This document shows positions 29,439-39,547 of a stretch of 64,000 bases of DNA, in pieces. The stretch is taken from contig NZ_CP126740.1 of NCBI RefSeq assembly GCF_030246925.1, positions 2,356,001 through 2,420,000 of the forward strand. The letters run 5' to 3'. The stretch's first letter is position 1. Each line of letters begins with the position of its first letter. The notes below the pieces were generated by a model. The model was not told where the DNA came from and searched no databases. It saw only the letters and a program-made list of their open reading frames with translations. The translations under genes were made by a program, and so were the position numbers. The DNA comes from Microbacterium sp. zg-Y625. GTDB lineage: Bacteria; Actinomycetota; Actinomycetes; Actinomycetales; Microbacteriaceae.

Positions 29439-31748
29439 TTAGTTGAACCTCGTCGGCGGGGTGTAGGGCTCTTCGCGCACGAAGGTGGCGCCGAGCATCT
29501 GGCGGACGACGGGCTCGCCGTAGCGCTCCACTCCCCCGCGCGTCGCGATGGGACGACTCGTCACCACGACCGGGGGCACGGGCACGTCGACGGGAACGTC
29601 GGGCACCTCGTCGGCCTCGGTCTCGTCGGTCGCCGCTGAGGGCGCGACGGCGTCGGCCGGTAGCACATCGCCCTCGCGCGTCGGAGCCAGCGTCGCCACG
29701 CGCATGCGCGCGCCGGCGGCGTCTTCAGGCTCGTCGTCGACGGCCAGCTGCGCCGGCGGGCCCGCCATGGTGGGGTCGTCGGCCGGGATCGGTGCGACCG
29801 CCCACTGGGTGACCGGCGCTGCCGCGGCAGGCGACGACCCCGCCGGCGCGGGGGTGCGCGCGCCCGGGCCCGACGGCTGACCGCCGCCTGCGGGCGCGCC
29901 GCCCGGCGTGGGACCCGCCGGCGGCGTACTCACGGGTGCGGGTCCGGCCGGTGCCGCGCCGGCAGGCGGCGGCGTGGGGTCGGTGTCGTGGCGGGCGATG
30001 TACTTCACGCGGATGCCGAGCACCTGCTGGATCACGCCGCGCAGGTCTTCACTCGGCCCCTGCCCGGCCTGCAGCTTCTTGAACGCGGTGACATCCGCCT
30101 GGCTCTGGAACGCCAGCGTCAGCACGTCGTCATCGAACGCGGCCACGCGGGCGACGGTCGCCACGAGCCACGAGGTGCGGCTGACGCCCTCGAGCCGCTT
30201 GAGGATCTCGGGCCAGGCGTCGCGCACGTGGGCGAAGGTGATGGGGCCGGCGGGCACGATGGGATCCGGAGCGGGCTCCGGCGCGGGCTCCGGCGCGGAC
30301 GGTGCCGCCGGCGCTGCGGCAGAGGGCGCGGATGCCGCCGACTGCGGACCCGCCGCATCCGTGGCGTCCGAGGCGGAAGCGGTCGCCCCGGTGGCAGCGG
30401 CCGGGCGTGCGTCGGTCGGCGCCGCGGAAGCCGGCGGCGCAGCGACGGGGACGGCCGCGGGCGGCGCCGCGGCGGGCGCAACGGCCGCGGGCCCGGCGGG
30501 TGCCGGTGCGGCATCCCTCGGGGGCGCAACGATCGGGGTCGCGGCGGACGGCATGCCCGCCGGTGCAGCAGCCGCGGCACCGCTCTGAGCACCGGTCTGA
30601 ACACCGGCCTGAACAGCGGGCTGCAGCGCGGGCGAGGTCTGCGCGAGCACGCGCGCCACCATGAGCTCCAGCTGCAGGCGCGGAGAAGTCGCGCCGGTCA
30701 TGTCGTCCAGGGCCGTCACGACGAGGTCGGCCGTGCGCGAGAGGCGGTCGGTACCGAACACGACGGCCTGGCGGCCCATGCGCTCGAGCTCGTCCTCGGG
30801 CACGCCCCGCAGCACGGCTGCGGCGCCGTCGCCGGTGGCGGCGACGATGATGAGGTCACGCAGCCGCTCGAGCAGGTCATCGACGAAGCGGCGCGGGTCC
30901 TGCCCGGTCTGCACGACCCGGTCGACCGCGGCGAAGGCGCCCGCGGCATCCCCCGAGCCGAAAGCCTCGACGACCTCATCGAGCAGCTCGGCGTGGGTGT
31001 AGCCGAGGAGCGCCACGGCGCGCTCGTACTTCACACGCACCGCCCCGCCCTCGGCGACGTCGGAGCCGGCGATGAGCTGGTCGAGCAGCGACAGCGTGTC
31101 GCGCGGCGAGCCGCCGCCGGCGCGGACGACGAGGGGCAGCACACCGGTCTCGACCTCGACGCCCTCCTGCGTGCAGAGTTCCTGCACGTATTCGAGCATG
31201 GCCGCCGGGGGCACGAGCCGGAACGGATAGTGGTGCGTGCGCGAGCGGATGGTGCCGATCACCTTGTCGGGCTCGGTCGTCGCGAAGATGAACTTGACGT
31301 GGTCTGGCGGCTCTTCGACGAGCTTCAGCAGGGCGTTGAAGCCCTGCGGGGTGACCATGTGCGCCTCGTCGAGGATGAAGATCTTGAACCGGTCGCGGGC
31401 GGGGGCGAAGATCGCCCGCTCGCGCAGGTCGCGGGCGTCGTCGACGCCGTTGTGGGATGCCGCGTCGATCTCGACCACATCGAGCGATCCGCCGCCGCCG
31501 CGCCCGAGCTCGACGCAGCTCGGGCAGGTGCCGCACGGAGTGTCGGTGGGGCCCTCGGCGCAGTTCAGGCAGCGGGCCAGAATGCGGGCGGAGGTCGTCT
31601 TGCCGCACCCGCGCGGACCGGAGAACAGATAGGCGTGCCCGACACGGTCACCGCGCAGCGCGGTCATGAGCGGATCGGTGACTTGGGACTGGCCGATCAT
31701 CTCGCCGAACGCCTCGGGACGGTAGCGGCGGTAGAGGGCGGTGGTCAC
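29439..31748 (-). CDS. dnaX: DNA polymerase III subunits gamma/tau
   Basis: A 769-aa clamp-loader subunit. It shows Walker A GPRGCGKTTSAR, a zinc module CLNCAEGPTDTPCGTCPSC, Walker B IFILDEAHM and the SRC-like motif IRSRTHHYPFR. Beyond about residue 370 there is a long Ala/Pro-rich linker followed by a tau-like domain (about 500-570) and another Pro-rich tail ending EEPYTPPTRFN. No obvious slippery sequence for a short gamma form was seen. The start is GTG 31748 with TAGGCT exactly six bases upstream. Confidence 0.95.
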   Translation of the reverse strand: MTTALYRRYRPEAFGEMIGQSQVTDPLMTALRGDRVGHAYLFSGPRGCGKTTSARILARCLNCAEGPTDTPCGTCPSCVELGRGGGGSLDVVEIDAASHNGVDDARDLRERAIFAPARDRFKIFILDEAHMVTPQGFNALLKLVEEPPDHVKFIFATTEPDKVIGTIRSRTHHYPFRLVPPAAMLEYVQELCTQEGVEVETGVLPLVVRAGGGSPRDTLSLLDQLIAGSDVAEGGAVRVKYERAVALLGYTHAELLDEVVEAFGSGDAAGAFAAVDRVVQTGQDPRRFVDDLLERLRDLIIVAATGDGAAAVLRGVPEDELERMGRQAVVFGTDRLSRTADLVVTALDDMTGATSPRLQLELMVARVLAQTSPALQPAVQAGVQTGAQSGAAAAAPAGMPSAATPIVAPPRDAAPAPAGPAAVAPAAAPPAAVPVAAPPASAAPTDARPAAATGATASASDATDAAGPQSAASAPSAAAPAAPSAPEPAPEPAPDPIVPAGPITFAHVRDAWPEILKRLEGVSRTSWLVATVARVAAFDDDVLTLAFQSQADVTAFKKLQAGQGPSEDLRGVIQQVLGIRVKYIARHDTDPTPPPAGAAPAGPAPVSTPPAGPTPGGAPAGGGQPSGPGARTPAPAGSSPAAAAPVTQWAVAPIPADDPTMAGPPAQLAVDDEPEDAAGARMRVATLAPTREGDVLPADAVAPSAATDETEADEVPDVPVDVPVPPVVVTSRPIATRGGVERYGEPVVRQMLGATFVREEPYTPPTRFN

Positions 31749-31857
31749 ACCACTAGCCTACGGCGTGCCTGCGACATCCCGTCCGGCGGGTTCGCAGGCA
31801 CGGCTCCGCCGGGGACTGGGCCTGTCGCGCGTCGGCGCGGTGCGGGAGACTGCGGGT

Positions 31858-32658
31858 ATGGCCACCAGCCCGGCGTCCACTCCTCGCAGCGCGCGGCGCA
31901 TCGCGACCCTCGTCGTTGCCGCGGCGGTGGCGGCATCCCTGCTCGCCGGATGCGGCCCCCGCATGGGCGACCCTCTCCTGCCGTCCCCGGCCTCGACGTC
32001 CACCCCGGGTCCGGCCCCGACTGCGACCCCGTCCGACTCCCCGACACCCTCCCCCACGCCGACGCCCACCGGCCCGGCACCGGAGCCCGACGCGACCATC
32101 CCGGAGACCCCCGAAGACGCCGACGCCGCCGAGGGCGGCCCGAGCGGAGAGGCCGGCGCCCCCGGCCCGCGCTCCCCCCGTTCCGAGGCGGCCCCGAGCC
32201 AGGCCTGCACCGGGGACCTCACCGCGTGGATCGTCGAGGAGTCGACGTTCGTCGCCGACGACCACATCACGGCGCCCGCCCCCAGCGATCCCTCCGTCGA
32301 CTTCGGCGGACTCAGCGAGCCCGGCTGCGTCTTCGCCGGCAAGACCCGCTCCTTCACCGACATCGAAGAGGTCGAGGCGACGTCCGACGTCCGCGTGTGG
32401 GTGTTCGCCGATGCTCAGACGGCGGCACGGCACGCCGAGTCGGCTCTGGCCGCACTGACAGCGGCCGGCTACAGCGTCTTCGATCGCCGAGGCGGAACGG
32501 ACCCCCTCACGCACCTGCTGCGCGGGGAGGGCCCCGCCCTGCTCGATCAGGCCGTGGTGCTGACCTGGGGGGCGGACCCGACCGTGCGGCGCATCGGTGC
32601 CGAGCCCGGCCAGGTGGTCGTCGCCGTCGGCGTCGTTACCTTCGTCGGCCTCGGCTGA
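31858..32658 (+). CDS. Secreted lipoprotein, hypothetical
   Basis: A 266-aa protein with a lipoprotein signal (positively charged start, hydrophobic helix, lipobox LLAGC, Cys at about residue 31). A Pro/Thr/Ser-rich linker (about 40-115) leads to a C-terminal globular part with two conserved-looking Cys residues (PSQACTGDL, EPGCVF). No known domain was recognised. Start: ATG 31858 with GAGACT six bases before it. It is convergent with the GH65 gene. Confidence 0.75.
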   Translation: MATSPASTPRSARRIATLVVAAAVAASLLAGCGPRMGDPLLPSPASTSTPGPAPTATPSDSPTPSPTPTPTGPAPEPDATIPETPEDADAAEGGPSGEAGAPGPRSPRSEAAPSQACTGDLTAWIVEESTFVADDHITAPAPSDPSVDFGGLSEPGCVFAGKTRSFTDIEEVEATSDVRVWVFADAQTAARHAESALAALTAAGYSVFDRRGGTDPLTHLLRGEGPALLDQAVVLTWGADPTVRRIGAEPGQVVVAVGVVTFVGLG

Positions 32659-32667
32659 CGTCCCCGC

Positions 32668-35226
32668 TCAGGAGTCGATGCCCACCTGCGCGTCGTCGCC
32701 CTGCAGCAGGTCCTCGTCCGAGATGACGGGAATCGAGCTCGTGAGGGTCGGGATCGATGCCGACAGGTACGTGCCGTCGTCGCGCCGCGCATCCTCGATC
32801 TCGCTGAGCGACGGCCGGCCCGGTCGCCGCGGCCCCTGGCCCCGCAGCGGCACGACGAGGGTCTCCTCGCCGGCGATGACGTAACCCGTCCCGCGCACCG
32901 ACAGCACGATCGGACCGCCCGGGCCCGACCTGAACGTGATCGAATCCGCCGTGACGGTGACATCCAGCCGCGTCCCGTGCCACAGCAGGGAGTACGACAG
33001 CGACGGCCAGTCGGCGGGCAGGCGCGGGTCGAACGACAGGTCGCCGAAGTGGTCGCGCATGCCGCCGAAGCCCGAGACGAGGGCCGTCCACACGCCGCCG
33101 GCCGACGCGACGTGCACGCCGTCCGCGGCGTTGTGGTGCAGGTCGCCCAGGTCGACGTAGATCGACTCGTGGAAGTACTCCAGCGCGAGGTCCTGGTACC
33201 CCACCTCCGCCGCGAGGATGGCCTGCACGACCGCCGACAGCGTGGAGTCGCCGGTGGTGAGCGGATCGTAGTAGTTGAAGTCGGCGAGTTTCTCGTCGTC
33301 GGTGAAGTGGTTGCCCTGCAGGAACAGCGCCAGCACCACGTCCGCCTGCTTGAGCACCTGGTAGCGGTAGATCACCAGCGGGTGGAAGTGCAGCAGCAGC
33401 GGCCGCCGCTCCGGCGGGGTGTTCTCGAGGTCCCACACCTCCTTCTCGAGGAAGACGTGGTCCTGCGGGTGGATGCCGAGGGCCTCGCTGAACGGGATGT
33501 GCATGGCGTCGGCAGCACGGTCCCATGATTCGGCTTCGCCGGGCTCGATGCCGAGCCGGTCCATCGCGCGGCGGTACTCCTCCGGCGCGTCCTGTTCCAT
33601 CTCCCGCACGGTGCGCGCGGCGAAGCGCAGGTTGAACCGCGCCATGACGTTGGTGAACAGGTTGTCGTTGACGACGGTCGTGTACTCGTCGGGACCGGTG
33701 ACGCCGTGGATGTGGAACGAGTCGCCGTCGCCGTCATCGTCGTCGTCGTGGATGCCGTCGCTCGTGCGCCAGAATCCGAGCGTCGCCCACAGGCGCGCGG
33801 TCTCCACGGCGATGTCGATGCCCTCGCTGTAGAGGAAGTCCACATCGCCGGTGGCACGCACATACTTCGCCAGGGCGAAGCAGACGTCGGCGTTGATGTG
33901 GTACTGCGCGGTGCCGGCGGCGTAGTAGGCCGACGCCTCTTCGCCGTTGATCGTGCGCCAGGGGAAGAGCGCGCCGGCCTCGTTGAGCTGAGCGGCGCGC
34001 TTACGGGCCGCGGGCAGCATGAGGTACCGCATACGCAGGGCGTTGCGGGCCCACAGCGGCGTCGTGTACGCCAGGAACGGCAGCACATAGATCTCGGTGT
34101 CCCAGAAGTAATGGCCGCTGTAACCGGAGCCGGTCACGCCCTTGGCGGGAACGCCGCGCCCGTCCGCGCGGGCCGCGGCCTGGGCCAGCTGGAACAGGCA
34201 CCAGCGGGTGGCCTGCTGCAAGTCGTCGTGGCCGCCGATCTGCACGTCGGAGCGATCCCAGAAGCTGTCGAGCCAGGCACGCTGGCGCTCGAACAGCACG
34301 TCGACGCCCCCGCTCTGCACGCGGTCGAGCGTCCGACGACAGCGGTCGACGAGCTCCCGCGCGGGCACGCCGCGCGACGTGTGGTACACGGCCACCTTGG
34401 TGACCGTGATCGGCACGCCGGCCTTGGCCTGCACGCGGTAGAGGTTCTTGGCGATGTCGGGCTCGATGAGCCCGCGCATGTCGTACTCGTTGTCGGTCTC
34501 GATGAAGTGGTCGGCCGCGACGGCGAGCGTCATGCCCGACTCGGTCACGCGGTACGACAGCGCCGTGCGCGAGCCGTCCTGCCAGTAGTCCTGCGGTTGC
34601 AGCACGCGCTCGTGCATGCGCTCCGCCTTGCGGGGGTCGAAGGTCGCGCGCGAGCGGCGCGAGGCCACCGCGGTGCCGCCGTAGACGTCCTCGCCGTCCT
34701 GCCGGTTCACCAGCTGACAGTTGATCGTCACGGGCGCGTCGGAGTTCAGCACCGTGACGGTGATGCGCATGACCGAGAGGTGCTTCTCTTCGAACGACAC
34801 CATGCGTTCGAAGTCGATCTGCACCTCCCTGCCGCTGGGGGTCACCCACACCAGGTGGCGGCGCAGCACCCCGTCGCGCATGTCGAGCACGCGCTCGTAG
34901 TCCCGCACTTCCGCGATGTCCAGCGAAAGCGGCTCGTCCTCGACGTAGACGCGCATGACCTTGGCGTCGGGGGCGTTGATGATCGTCTGCCCGACCTCGG
35001 CGAAGCCGTAGGCCTGCTCGGCGTGACGGATCGGGAACGTCTCGTGGAAGCCGTTGATGAACGTGCCGTGCTCGTGCCCGTGCAGCCCCTCGGGCTGATT
35101 TCCCCGCATGCCGAGATAGCCGTTGCCGAGCGCGAAGAGCGTCTCGGTCACGCCGACGTCCTCGAGCGAGAAGTTCTTCTCCACGAGCCGCCAAGGGTCG
35201 ACGGGGAAGCGATCACGGTCGATCAT
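32668..35226 (-). CDS. Glycoside hydrolase family 65 disaccharide phosphorylase
   Basis: An 852-aa inverting phosphorylase of the maltose/trehalose/kojibiose type, which splits an alpha-glucoside with phosphate to give beta-glucose 1-phosphate. It has the N-terminal beta domain (FALGNGYLGMRGN), the (alpha/alpha)6 core with HYFWDTEIYVLPF, and the general-acid Glu in VTGPDEYTTVVNDN (about 510). An unusual run DDDDDGDGD stands about ten residues before that motif. The pgmB gene directly upstream supports the phosphorylase reading. GGAAGG precedes ATG 35226. The exact disaccharide cannot be told from sequence alone. Confidence 0.9.
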   Translation of the reverse strand: MIDRDRFPVDPWRLVEKNFSLEDVGVTETLFALGNGYLGMRGNQPEGLHGHEHGTFINGFHETFPIRHAEQAYGFAEVGQTIINAPDAKVMRVYVEDEPLSLDIAEVRDYERVLDMRDGVLRRHLVWVTPSGREVQIDFERMVSFEEKHLSVMRITVTVLNSDAPVTINCQLVNRQDGEDVYGGTAVASRRSRATFDPRKAERMHERVLQPQDYWQDGSRTALSYRVTESGMTLAVAADHFIETDNEYDMRGLIEPDIAKNLYRVQAKAGVPITVTKVAVYHTSRGVPARELVDRCRRTLDRVQSGGVDVLFERQRAWLDSFWDRSDVQIGGHDDLQQATRWCLFQLAQAAARADGRGVPAKGVTGSGYSGHYFWDTEIYVLPFLAYTTPLWARNALRMRYLMLPAARKRAAQLNEAGALFPWRTINGEEASAYYAAGTAQYHINADVCFALAKYVRATGDVDFLYSEGIDIAVETARLWATLGFWRTSDGIHDDDDDGDGDSFHIHGVTGPDEYTTVVNDNLFTNVMARFNLRFAARTVREMEQDAPEEYRRAMDRLGIEPGEAESWDRAADAMHIPFSEALGIHPQDHVFLEKEVWDLENTPPERRPLLLHFHPLVIYRYQVLKQADVVLALFLQGNHFTDDEKLADFNYYDPLTTGDSTLSAVVQAILAAEVGYQDLALEYFHESIYVDLGDLHHNAADGVHVASAGGVWTALVSGFGGMRDHFGDLSFDPRLPADWPSLSYSLLWHGTRLDVTVTADSITFRSGPGGPIVLSVRGTGYVIAGEETLVVPLRGQGPRRPGRPSLSEIEDARRDDGTYLSASIPTLTSSIPVISDEDLLQGDDAQVGIDS

Positions 35227-35272
35227 GCGGGGGCCTTCCAAGGGTGGTGGGGGGTGCCGGTCGGGTGGCCGG

Positions 35273-36004
35273 TCAGTCGAGGAATTCTTCGAGATCGTCC
35301 ACGACGAGGTCGGCGCCGGCGTCGCGCAGCACCTGGGCGCCGACGCCCCGGTCGACGCCGACGACCAGGCCGAATCCGGCGGCGGCCGCGGACTGCACAC
35401 CGCTGTGCGCGTCTTCGACCGCGACGGAGCGGGCGGGTTCGACCCCCAGCATGCGCGCGCCGGCGAGGAAGACGTCGGGGGCGGGCTTGCTTGGAAGGTT
35501 CTCCCGCTCGGCGACGACGCCGTCCATGATCACGGGGAACCGGTCGATGAGGCCGGCGACAGTGAGCACCTCGCGGGCGTTCTTCGAGCTCGACACCACG
35601 CCGACGGGGGTGCCCGCCGCCTGCAGCCTCTCGAGCAGGCGCAGCGAGCCCGGGTACGGCGCGATGCCTTCGGCGCGCAGCACCCGCTCGAACACCAGGT
35701 TCTTGCGGTTGCCGATCCCGCAGACCGTGTCGAGGGCGGGGTCGTCGCTGGGGTCGCCCCAGGGCACCTCGACGTCGCGGCTGCGCAGCAGGCTCGCCAC
35801 GCCGTCGTAGCGCTTCTTGCCGTCGAGGTAGAGGAAGTAGTCCTGCTCGGTGTACGGCGGAGTGATTCCCCACGCCGTGAACAGCTCGGTGAACATCGCC
35901 TGCCAGGCGTGCATGTGCACTTCGGCGGTCGGGGTGAGCACGCCGTCGAGGTCGAAGAGCACGCCGTCGTAGGCCGTCAGGTCAGGCAGAGTTCGGGTGT
36001 CCAC
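35273..36004 (-). CDS. pgmB: Beta-phosphoglucomutase
   Basis: A 243-aa HAD-family mutase converting beta-glucose 1-phosphate to glucose 6-phosphate. It has DLDGVLTPTAEVH (nucleophile Asp and acid/base Asp), SSSKNAR (motif II), Lys in PSKPAPD (motif III) and VEDAHSGVQSA (motif IV). It feeds on the product of the adjacent GH65 enzyme, 46 bases downstream. A longer start at 36043 exists, but GTG 36004 is preferred because TACGCT lies exactly six bases upstream and the protein then starts close to the catalytic motif, as usual. Confidence 0.9.
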   Translation of the reverse strand: MDTRTLPDLTAYDGVLFDLDGVLTPTAEVHMHAWQAMFTELFTAWGITPPYTEQDYFLYLDGKKRYDGVASLLRSRDVEVPWGDPSDDPALDTVCGIGNRKNLVFERVLRAEGIAPYPGSLRLLERLQAAGTPVGVVSSSKNAREVLTVAGLIDRFPVIMDGVVAERENLPSKPAPDVFLAGARMLGVEPARSVAVEDAHSGVQSAAAAGFGLVVGVDRGVGAQVLRDAGADLVVDDLEEFLD

Positions 36005-36085
36005 GTCGCCAGCGTAGTCGCGCAGACTGTGCCCGGTCACCACGGCACCCGGAGGGTGGGACGTCCCGGCCCGATCGGCCGTCCA

Positions 36086-37318
36086 TCAGAGCGCCACGGC
36101 CACCTCGAGGGCCTGACGTGCGATCTCCAGCTCCTCGTTCGTGGGCACGACCAGCACGGTCACCGGCGACCCGTCGGCCGAGATCACACGGATCCCCCGG
36201 CCGCGTGCCTCGTTGCGCTCCGGGTCGAGCCGCACGCCGGCGAAGCCGAGCGTCTCGAGCGCCCCCGCGCGCACGATGGGTGAATTCTCGCCGACCCCGG
36301 CGGTGAAGACGATCACGTCGACGCCGCCGAGCTGCGCGATGTACGAACCGGCGTAGGCGCGCAGCCGGTGGATGTACACCTCCATGGCGAGCCGGGCGTC
36401 TTCGTGGCCTTGTGCCACGCGCTCCTCGAGGTCTCGCATGTCGTTGACCCCGGCAAGGCCCAGCACGCCGCTGCGCTTGTTGAGGAGGTCGTCGAGGTCG
36501 TCGATCGACATCCGCGCGCGGCGCGCGAGGTGGAACAGCACGGCAGGGTCGATGTCACCGGAGCGCGTGCCCATGACGAGGCCCTCGAGCGGTGTGAGAC
36601 CCATCGACGTCTCCACGGAGCGGCCGCCGTCGACGGCGGTCACCGAGGCGCCGTTGCCGAGGTGGAACACGACCTGCTTGAGCTCTTCGAGCGGCCTGCC
36701 CAGGAAGTCCGCGGCGGCACGGCTGACGTATTTGTGGGAGGTGCCGTGGAAGCCGTAGCGGCGGATGCGGTGGGCATCGGCCAGATCCTTGTCGATCGCG
36801 TAGGTGTACGCGGCGGCGGGAAGCGTCTGGTGGAACGCCGTATCGAAGACCGCCACGTGCGCGAGATCGGGGAAGGCGGCCTTGGCTGCACGGACGCCTT
36901 GCAGAGCGCCGGGGTTGTGCAGCGGCGCGAGCACCGACAGCTCGTCGATGTTGATCTCCACGAGGTTCGTGATCAGGGTGGGCTCGAAGAATCGCGCCCC
37001 ACCGTGCACGACGCGGTGTCCGACGGCGATGGGCGGGTTCTCCGCCAGCGACGGCCCCCACTCGGCGAACGCGTCGAGCATGACCCGGAACCCGCTGGTG
37101 TGGTCGGGGATCGGCAGCTCACGGGTGTACGTGGCATCCGTCGCCGTCACGGATTCGACGCCGTCCTGCGCGGTGAAGACGACCTTGTGCTTGGCCGCAC
37201 CGAGCGACTCGCCGATGCGCTCGACGATGCCCGAGGCGAGCACCCGGCCGTTCTCCGGCTCGACCAGCTGGTACTTGAACGACGACGACCCGCTGTTGAC
37301 CACCAGGACCACGCTCAT
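36086..37318 (-). CDS. ackA: Acetate kinase
   Basis: A 410-aa enzyme interconverting acetyl phosphate + ADP and acetate + ATP. It has VLVVNSGSSSFKYQ, AVGHRVVHGG, FDTAFHQTLP, RRYGFHGTSHKYV, VFHLGNGASVTAV and FTAGVGENS. Length is normal. Its ATG overlaps the pta stop (ATGA), so the pair is translationally coupled; the operon can run towards acetate with ATP gain or back towards acetyl-CoA. Confidence 0.97.
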   Translation of the reverse strand: MSVVLVVNSGSSSFKYQLVEPENGRVLASGIVERIGESLGAAKHKVVFTAQDGVESVTATDATYTRELPIPDHTSGFRVMLDAFAEWGPSLAENPPIAVGHRVVHGGARFFEPTLITNLVEINIDELSVLAPLHNPGALQGVRAAKAAFPDLAHVAVFDTAFHQTLPAAAYTYAIDKDLADAHRIRRYGFHGTSHKYVSRAAADFLGRPLEELKQVVFHLGNGASVTAVDGGRSVETSMGLTPLEGLVMGTRSGDIDPAVLFHLARRARMSIDDLDDLLNKRSGVLGLAGVNDMRDLEERVAQGHEDARLAMEVYIHRLRAYAGSYIAQLGGVDVIVFTAGVGENSPIVRAGALETLGFAGVRLDPERNEARGRGIRVISADGSPVTVLVVPTNEELEIARQALEVAVAL

Positions 37319-39447
37319 GCGCTCACCTCTCCCTGCGCCTGGATCGCGGTGATCGCGATCGTGTTGACGATGTCGTCGACGAGGGCGCCGCGCGACAGGT
37401 CGTTGATGGGCTTGTTGAGCCCCTGCAGCACCGGCCCGATGGCGATGGCGCCGGCCGAGCGCTGCACGGCCTTGTAGGTGTTGTTGCCGGTGTTGAGATC
37501 GGGGAAGACGAACACCGTGGCGCGGCCGGCGACGTCGGATCCGGGCATCTTCTTGGATGCCACGGCCGCATCGGCCGCCGCGTCGTACTGGATCGGCCCC
37601 TCCACCAGCAGCTGCGGCGCTCGCTCGCGCACGAGCCCGGTGGCGGTGCGCACCTTCTCGACGTCGGCGCCGCTGCCGGACTCTCCCGTCGAGTACGACA
37701 GCATCGCCACGCGCGGGTCGATGCCGAACTGGGCGGCCGTCGCCGCCGATGAGATCGCGATGTCGGCCAGCTGCTCGCTCGTGGGATCGGGGATGACGGC
37801 GCAGTCGCCGTAGACGAGCACGCGGTCGGCGAGCGCCATCAGGAAGACGCTCGAGACGACCGAGACACCGGGCTTCGTCTTGATGATCTCGAAGGCGGGG
37901 CGGATGGTGTGGGCGGTGGTGTGGGCGGCCCCCGACACCATGCCGTCCGCGAGGCCCATGTGCACCATGAGCGTGCCGAAGTACGACACGTCGGTGACGG
38001 TGTCCGACGCCCGCTCGTACGTCATGCCCTTGTGGGCGCGCAGCCGGGTGTACTCCTGGGCGAACCGATCCACCAGCACGCCGTCGAAGGGGCTCGTGAT
38101 CTCGGCGCCCGACAGGTCGATGCCGAGCTCCAGGGCACGACTTCGCACCTCGGCCTCTTCACCGAGGATCGTGAGGTCGGCGATGCCGCGCGAGAGCACG
38201 GTGGCCGCCGCACGCAGCACGCGGTCGTCGTCCCCCTCGGGCAGCACGATGCGGCGGCGATCGCTGCGCGCGCGCTCCATGAGGGCGTACTGGAACATCA
38301 GCGGCGTGACCACGGTGGTCCCCGCCACCCCCAGCGCCTTCGTCAGCGCCTCGGTGTCGACGTGCTTCTCGAACAGGGCCAGCGCCGTGTCGTAGCGCCG
38401 CTGAGAGTCGGCGGCCAGCCGGCCGCGGGCGTTCATGACCCGCACGGCGGTGTCGTAGGTGCCGAGGTCGGTCGCGATGATGGGCACCGTCGAGCCGAGC
38501 CCGTCGATGAGCTTGTCGATCGAGTCGGGGAGCGGGAACGGTCCGTTGAGCACGACCGCGGCAACGGACGGGAACGTGCCGGATGAGTGCGCCAGCAGCG
38601 TCGCCAGCAGCACCTCGGTGCGGTCGGCGGGAATGACCACCACGGCCGACTCGGTGAGCCGCGGCAGCACGTTCACCATCGACATGCCGGCCACGACGAT
38701 GCTCAGCACCTCGCGTGTCATGAGGTCGGGGTCGCCCTTGACGAGGGTCCCCTCGACGGCCCGCAGGATGCCGCGCACCGACGGCGCCACGAGGAACCGA
38801 TCCTCGGGGATCGCGCGCACCGGGATCTCACGGCCGGGCTGGGCGGCCGCCGTGGCCTCGGTCACGGCGGCGATGATCTCGTCGAGCTTGTCGGGGTCGG
38901 CACGGTTCGCCACGACGGCGAACAGGTCGGCGCGACCGTGCTCGAGCTCCGCCACGGCGAGCGCGGCGATCTGACCCATCTCCGACGGGGTGCGCGCGGT
39001 CGTCGTGCCCAGCTGCTCGCTCTGGCCCTGCAGCGCCCGGCCGCCGATCACCAGCAGCACGGGAGTGCCGAGGTTGGCGGCGATGCGGGCGTTGTAGGCG
39101 AGCTCGGCGGGGCTGCCGACGTCGGTGTAGTCGCTGCCGACCACCACGACGGCGTCGCACTGACGCTCGACGGCCTTGAAGCGCTCGACGATGCGCGCCA
39201 GCGACCCCTCGGGGTCGGCGCGCACGTCGTCGTAGGTGACCCCCACGCACTCGTCGTAGTCGAGGTCCACACCGTCGTGGTCCAGCAGCATCTCGAGCAC
39301 GTAGTCGCGCTCGGCCGTGGAGCGGGCGATGGGGCGGAACACCCCCACCCGCGGCGTTGCGCGACTGAGGGCGTCGAGCACACCCAGCGCGATCGTCGAC
39401 TTGCCGGAATGGCCTTCGGCCGAGGTGATGTAGATGCTCTGAGCCAC
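37315..39447 (-). CDS. pta: Phosphate acetyltransferase (three-domain form)
   Basis: A protein of about 710 aa: an N-terminal cobyric acid synthase-like domain (about 1-200, SAEGHSGKST), a DRTGG-type middle domain (about 215-330), and the C-terminal PTA_PTB catalytic domain with VLPEGDDDRVLRAA, DGMVSGAAHTTAHTIRPA and TGESGSGADVEKV. It forms acetyl phosphate from acetyl-CoA. A start two codons upstream (39453) is open, but GTG 39447 has TAGGCT exactly six bases before it and is preferred. It is the first gene of the pta-ackA operon. Confidence 0.94.
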   Translation of the reverse strand: MAQSIYITSAEGHSGKSTIALGVLDALSRATPRVGVFRPIARSTAERDYVLEMLLDHDGVDLDYDECVGVTYDDVRADPEGSLARIVERFKAVERQCDAVVVVGSDYTDVGSPAELAYNARIAANLGTPVLLVIGGRALQGQSEQLGTTTARTPSEMGQIAALAVAELEHGRADLFAVVANRADPDKLDEIIAAVTEATAAAQPGREIPVRAIPEDRFLVAPSVRGILRAVEGTLVKGDPDLMTREVLSIVVAGMSMVNVLPRLTESAVVVIPADRTEVLLATLLAHSSGTFPSVAAVVLNGPFPLPDSIDKLIDGLGSTVPIIATDLGTYDTAVRVMNARGRLAADSQRRYDTALALFEKHVDTEALTKALGVAGTTVVTPLMFQYALMERARSDRRRIVLPEGDDDRVLRAAATVLSRGIADLTILGEEAEVRSRALELGIDLSGAEITSPFDGVLVDRFAQEYTRLRAHKGMTYERASDTVTDVSYFGTLMVHMGLADGMVSGAAHTTAHTIRPAFEIIKTKPGVSVVSSVFLMALADRVLVYGDCAVIPDPTSEQLADIAISSAATAAQFGIDPRVAMLSYSTGESGSGADVEKVRTATGLVRERAPQLLVEGPIQYDAAADAAVASKKMPGSDVAGRATVFVFPDLNTGNNTYKAVQRSAGAIAIGPVLQGLNKPINDLSRGALVDDIVNTIAITAIQAQGEVSA

Positions 39448-39547
39448 CTGCACAGCCTAGGCGTGACGGTCCCCGCCCGTCAGGCGGTGGTCCGTGAATA
39501 ATGCCGGTGGTGATCCGCGAGGGGCGACGATGCCGTGCGGGAAAAGT

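Noticed and set aside
29439..31748. Programmed frameshift site in dnaX giving a short gamma subunit
   Set aside because: No A-rich slippery heptamer with a following hairpin was seen in the expected region.
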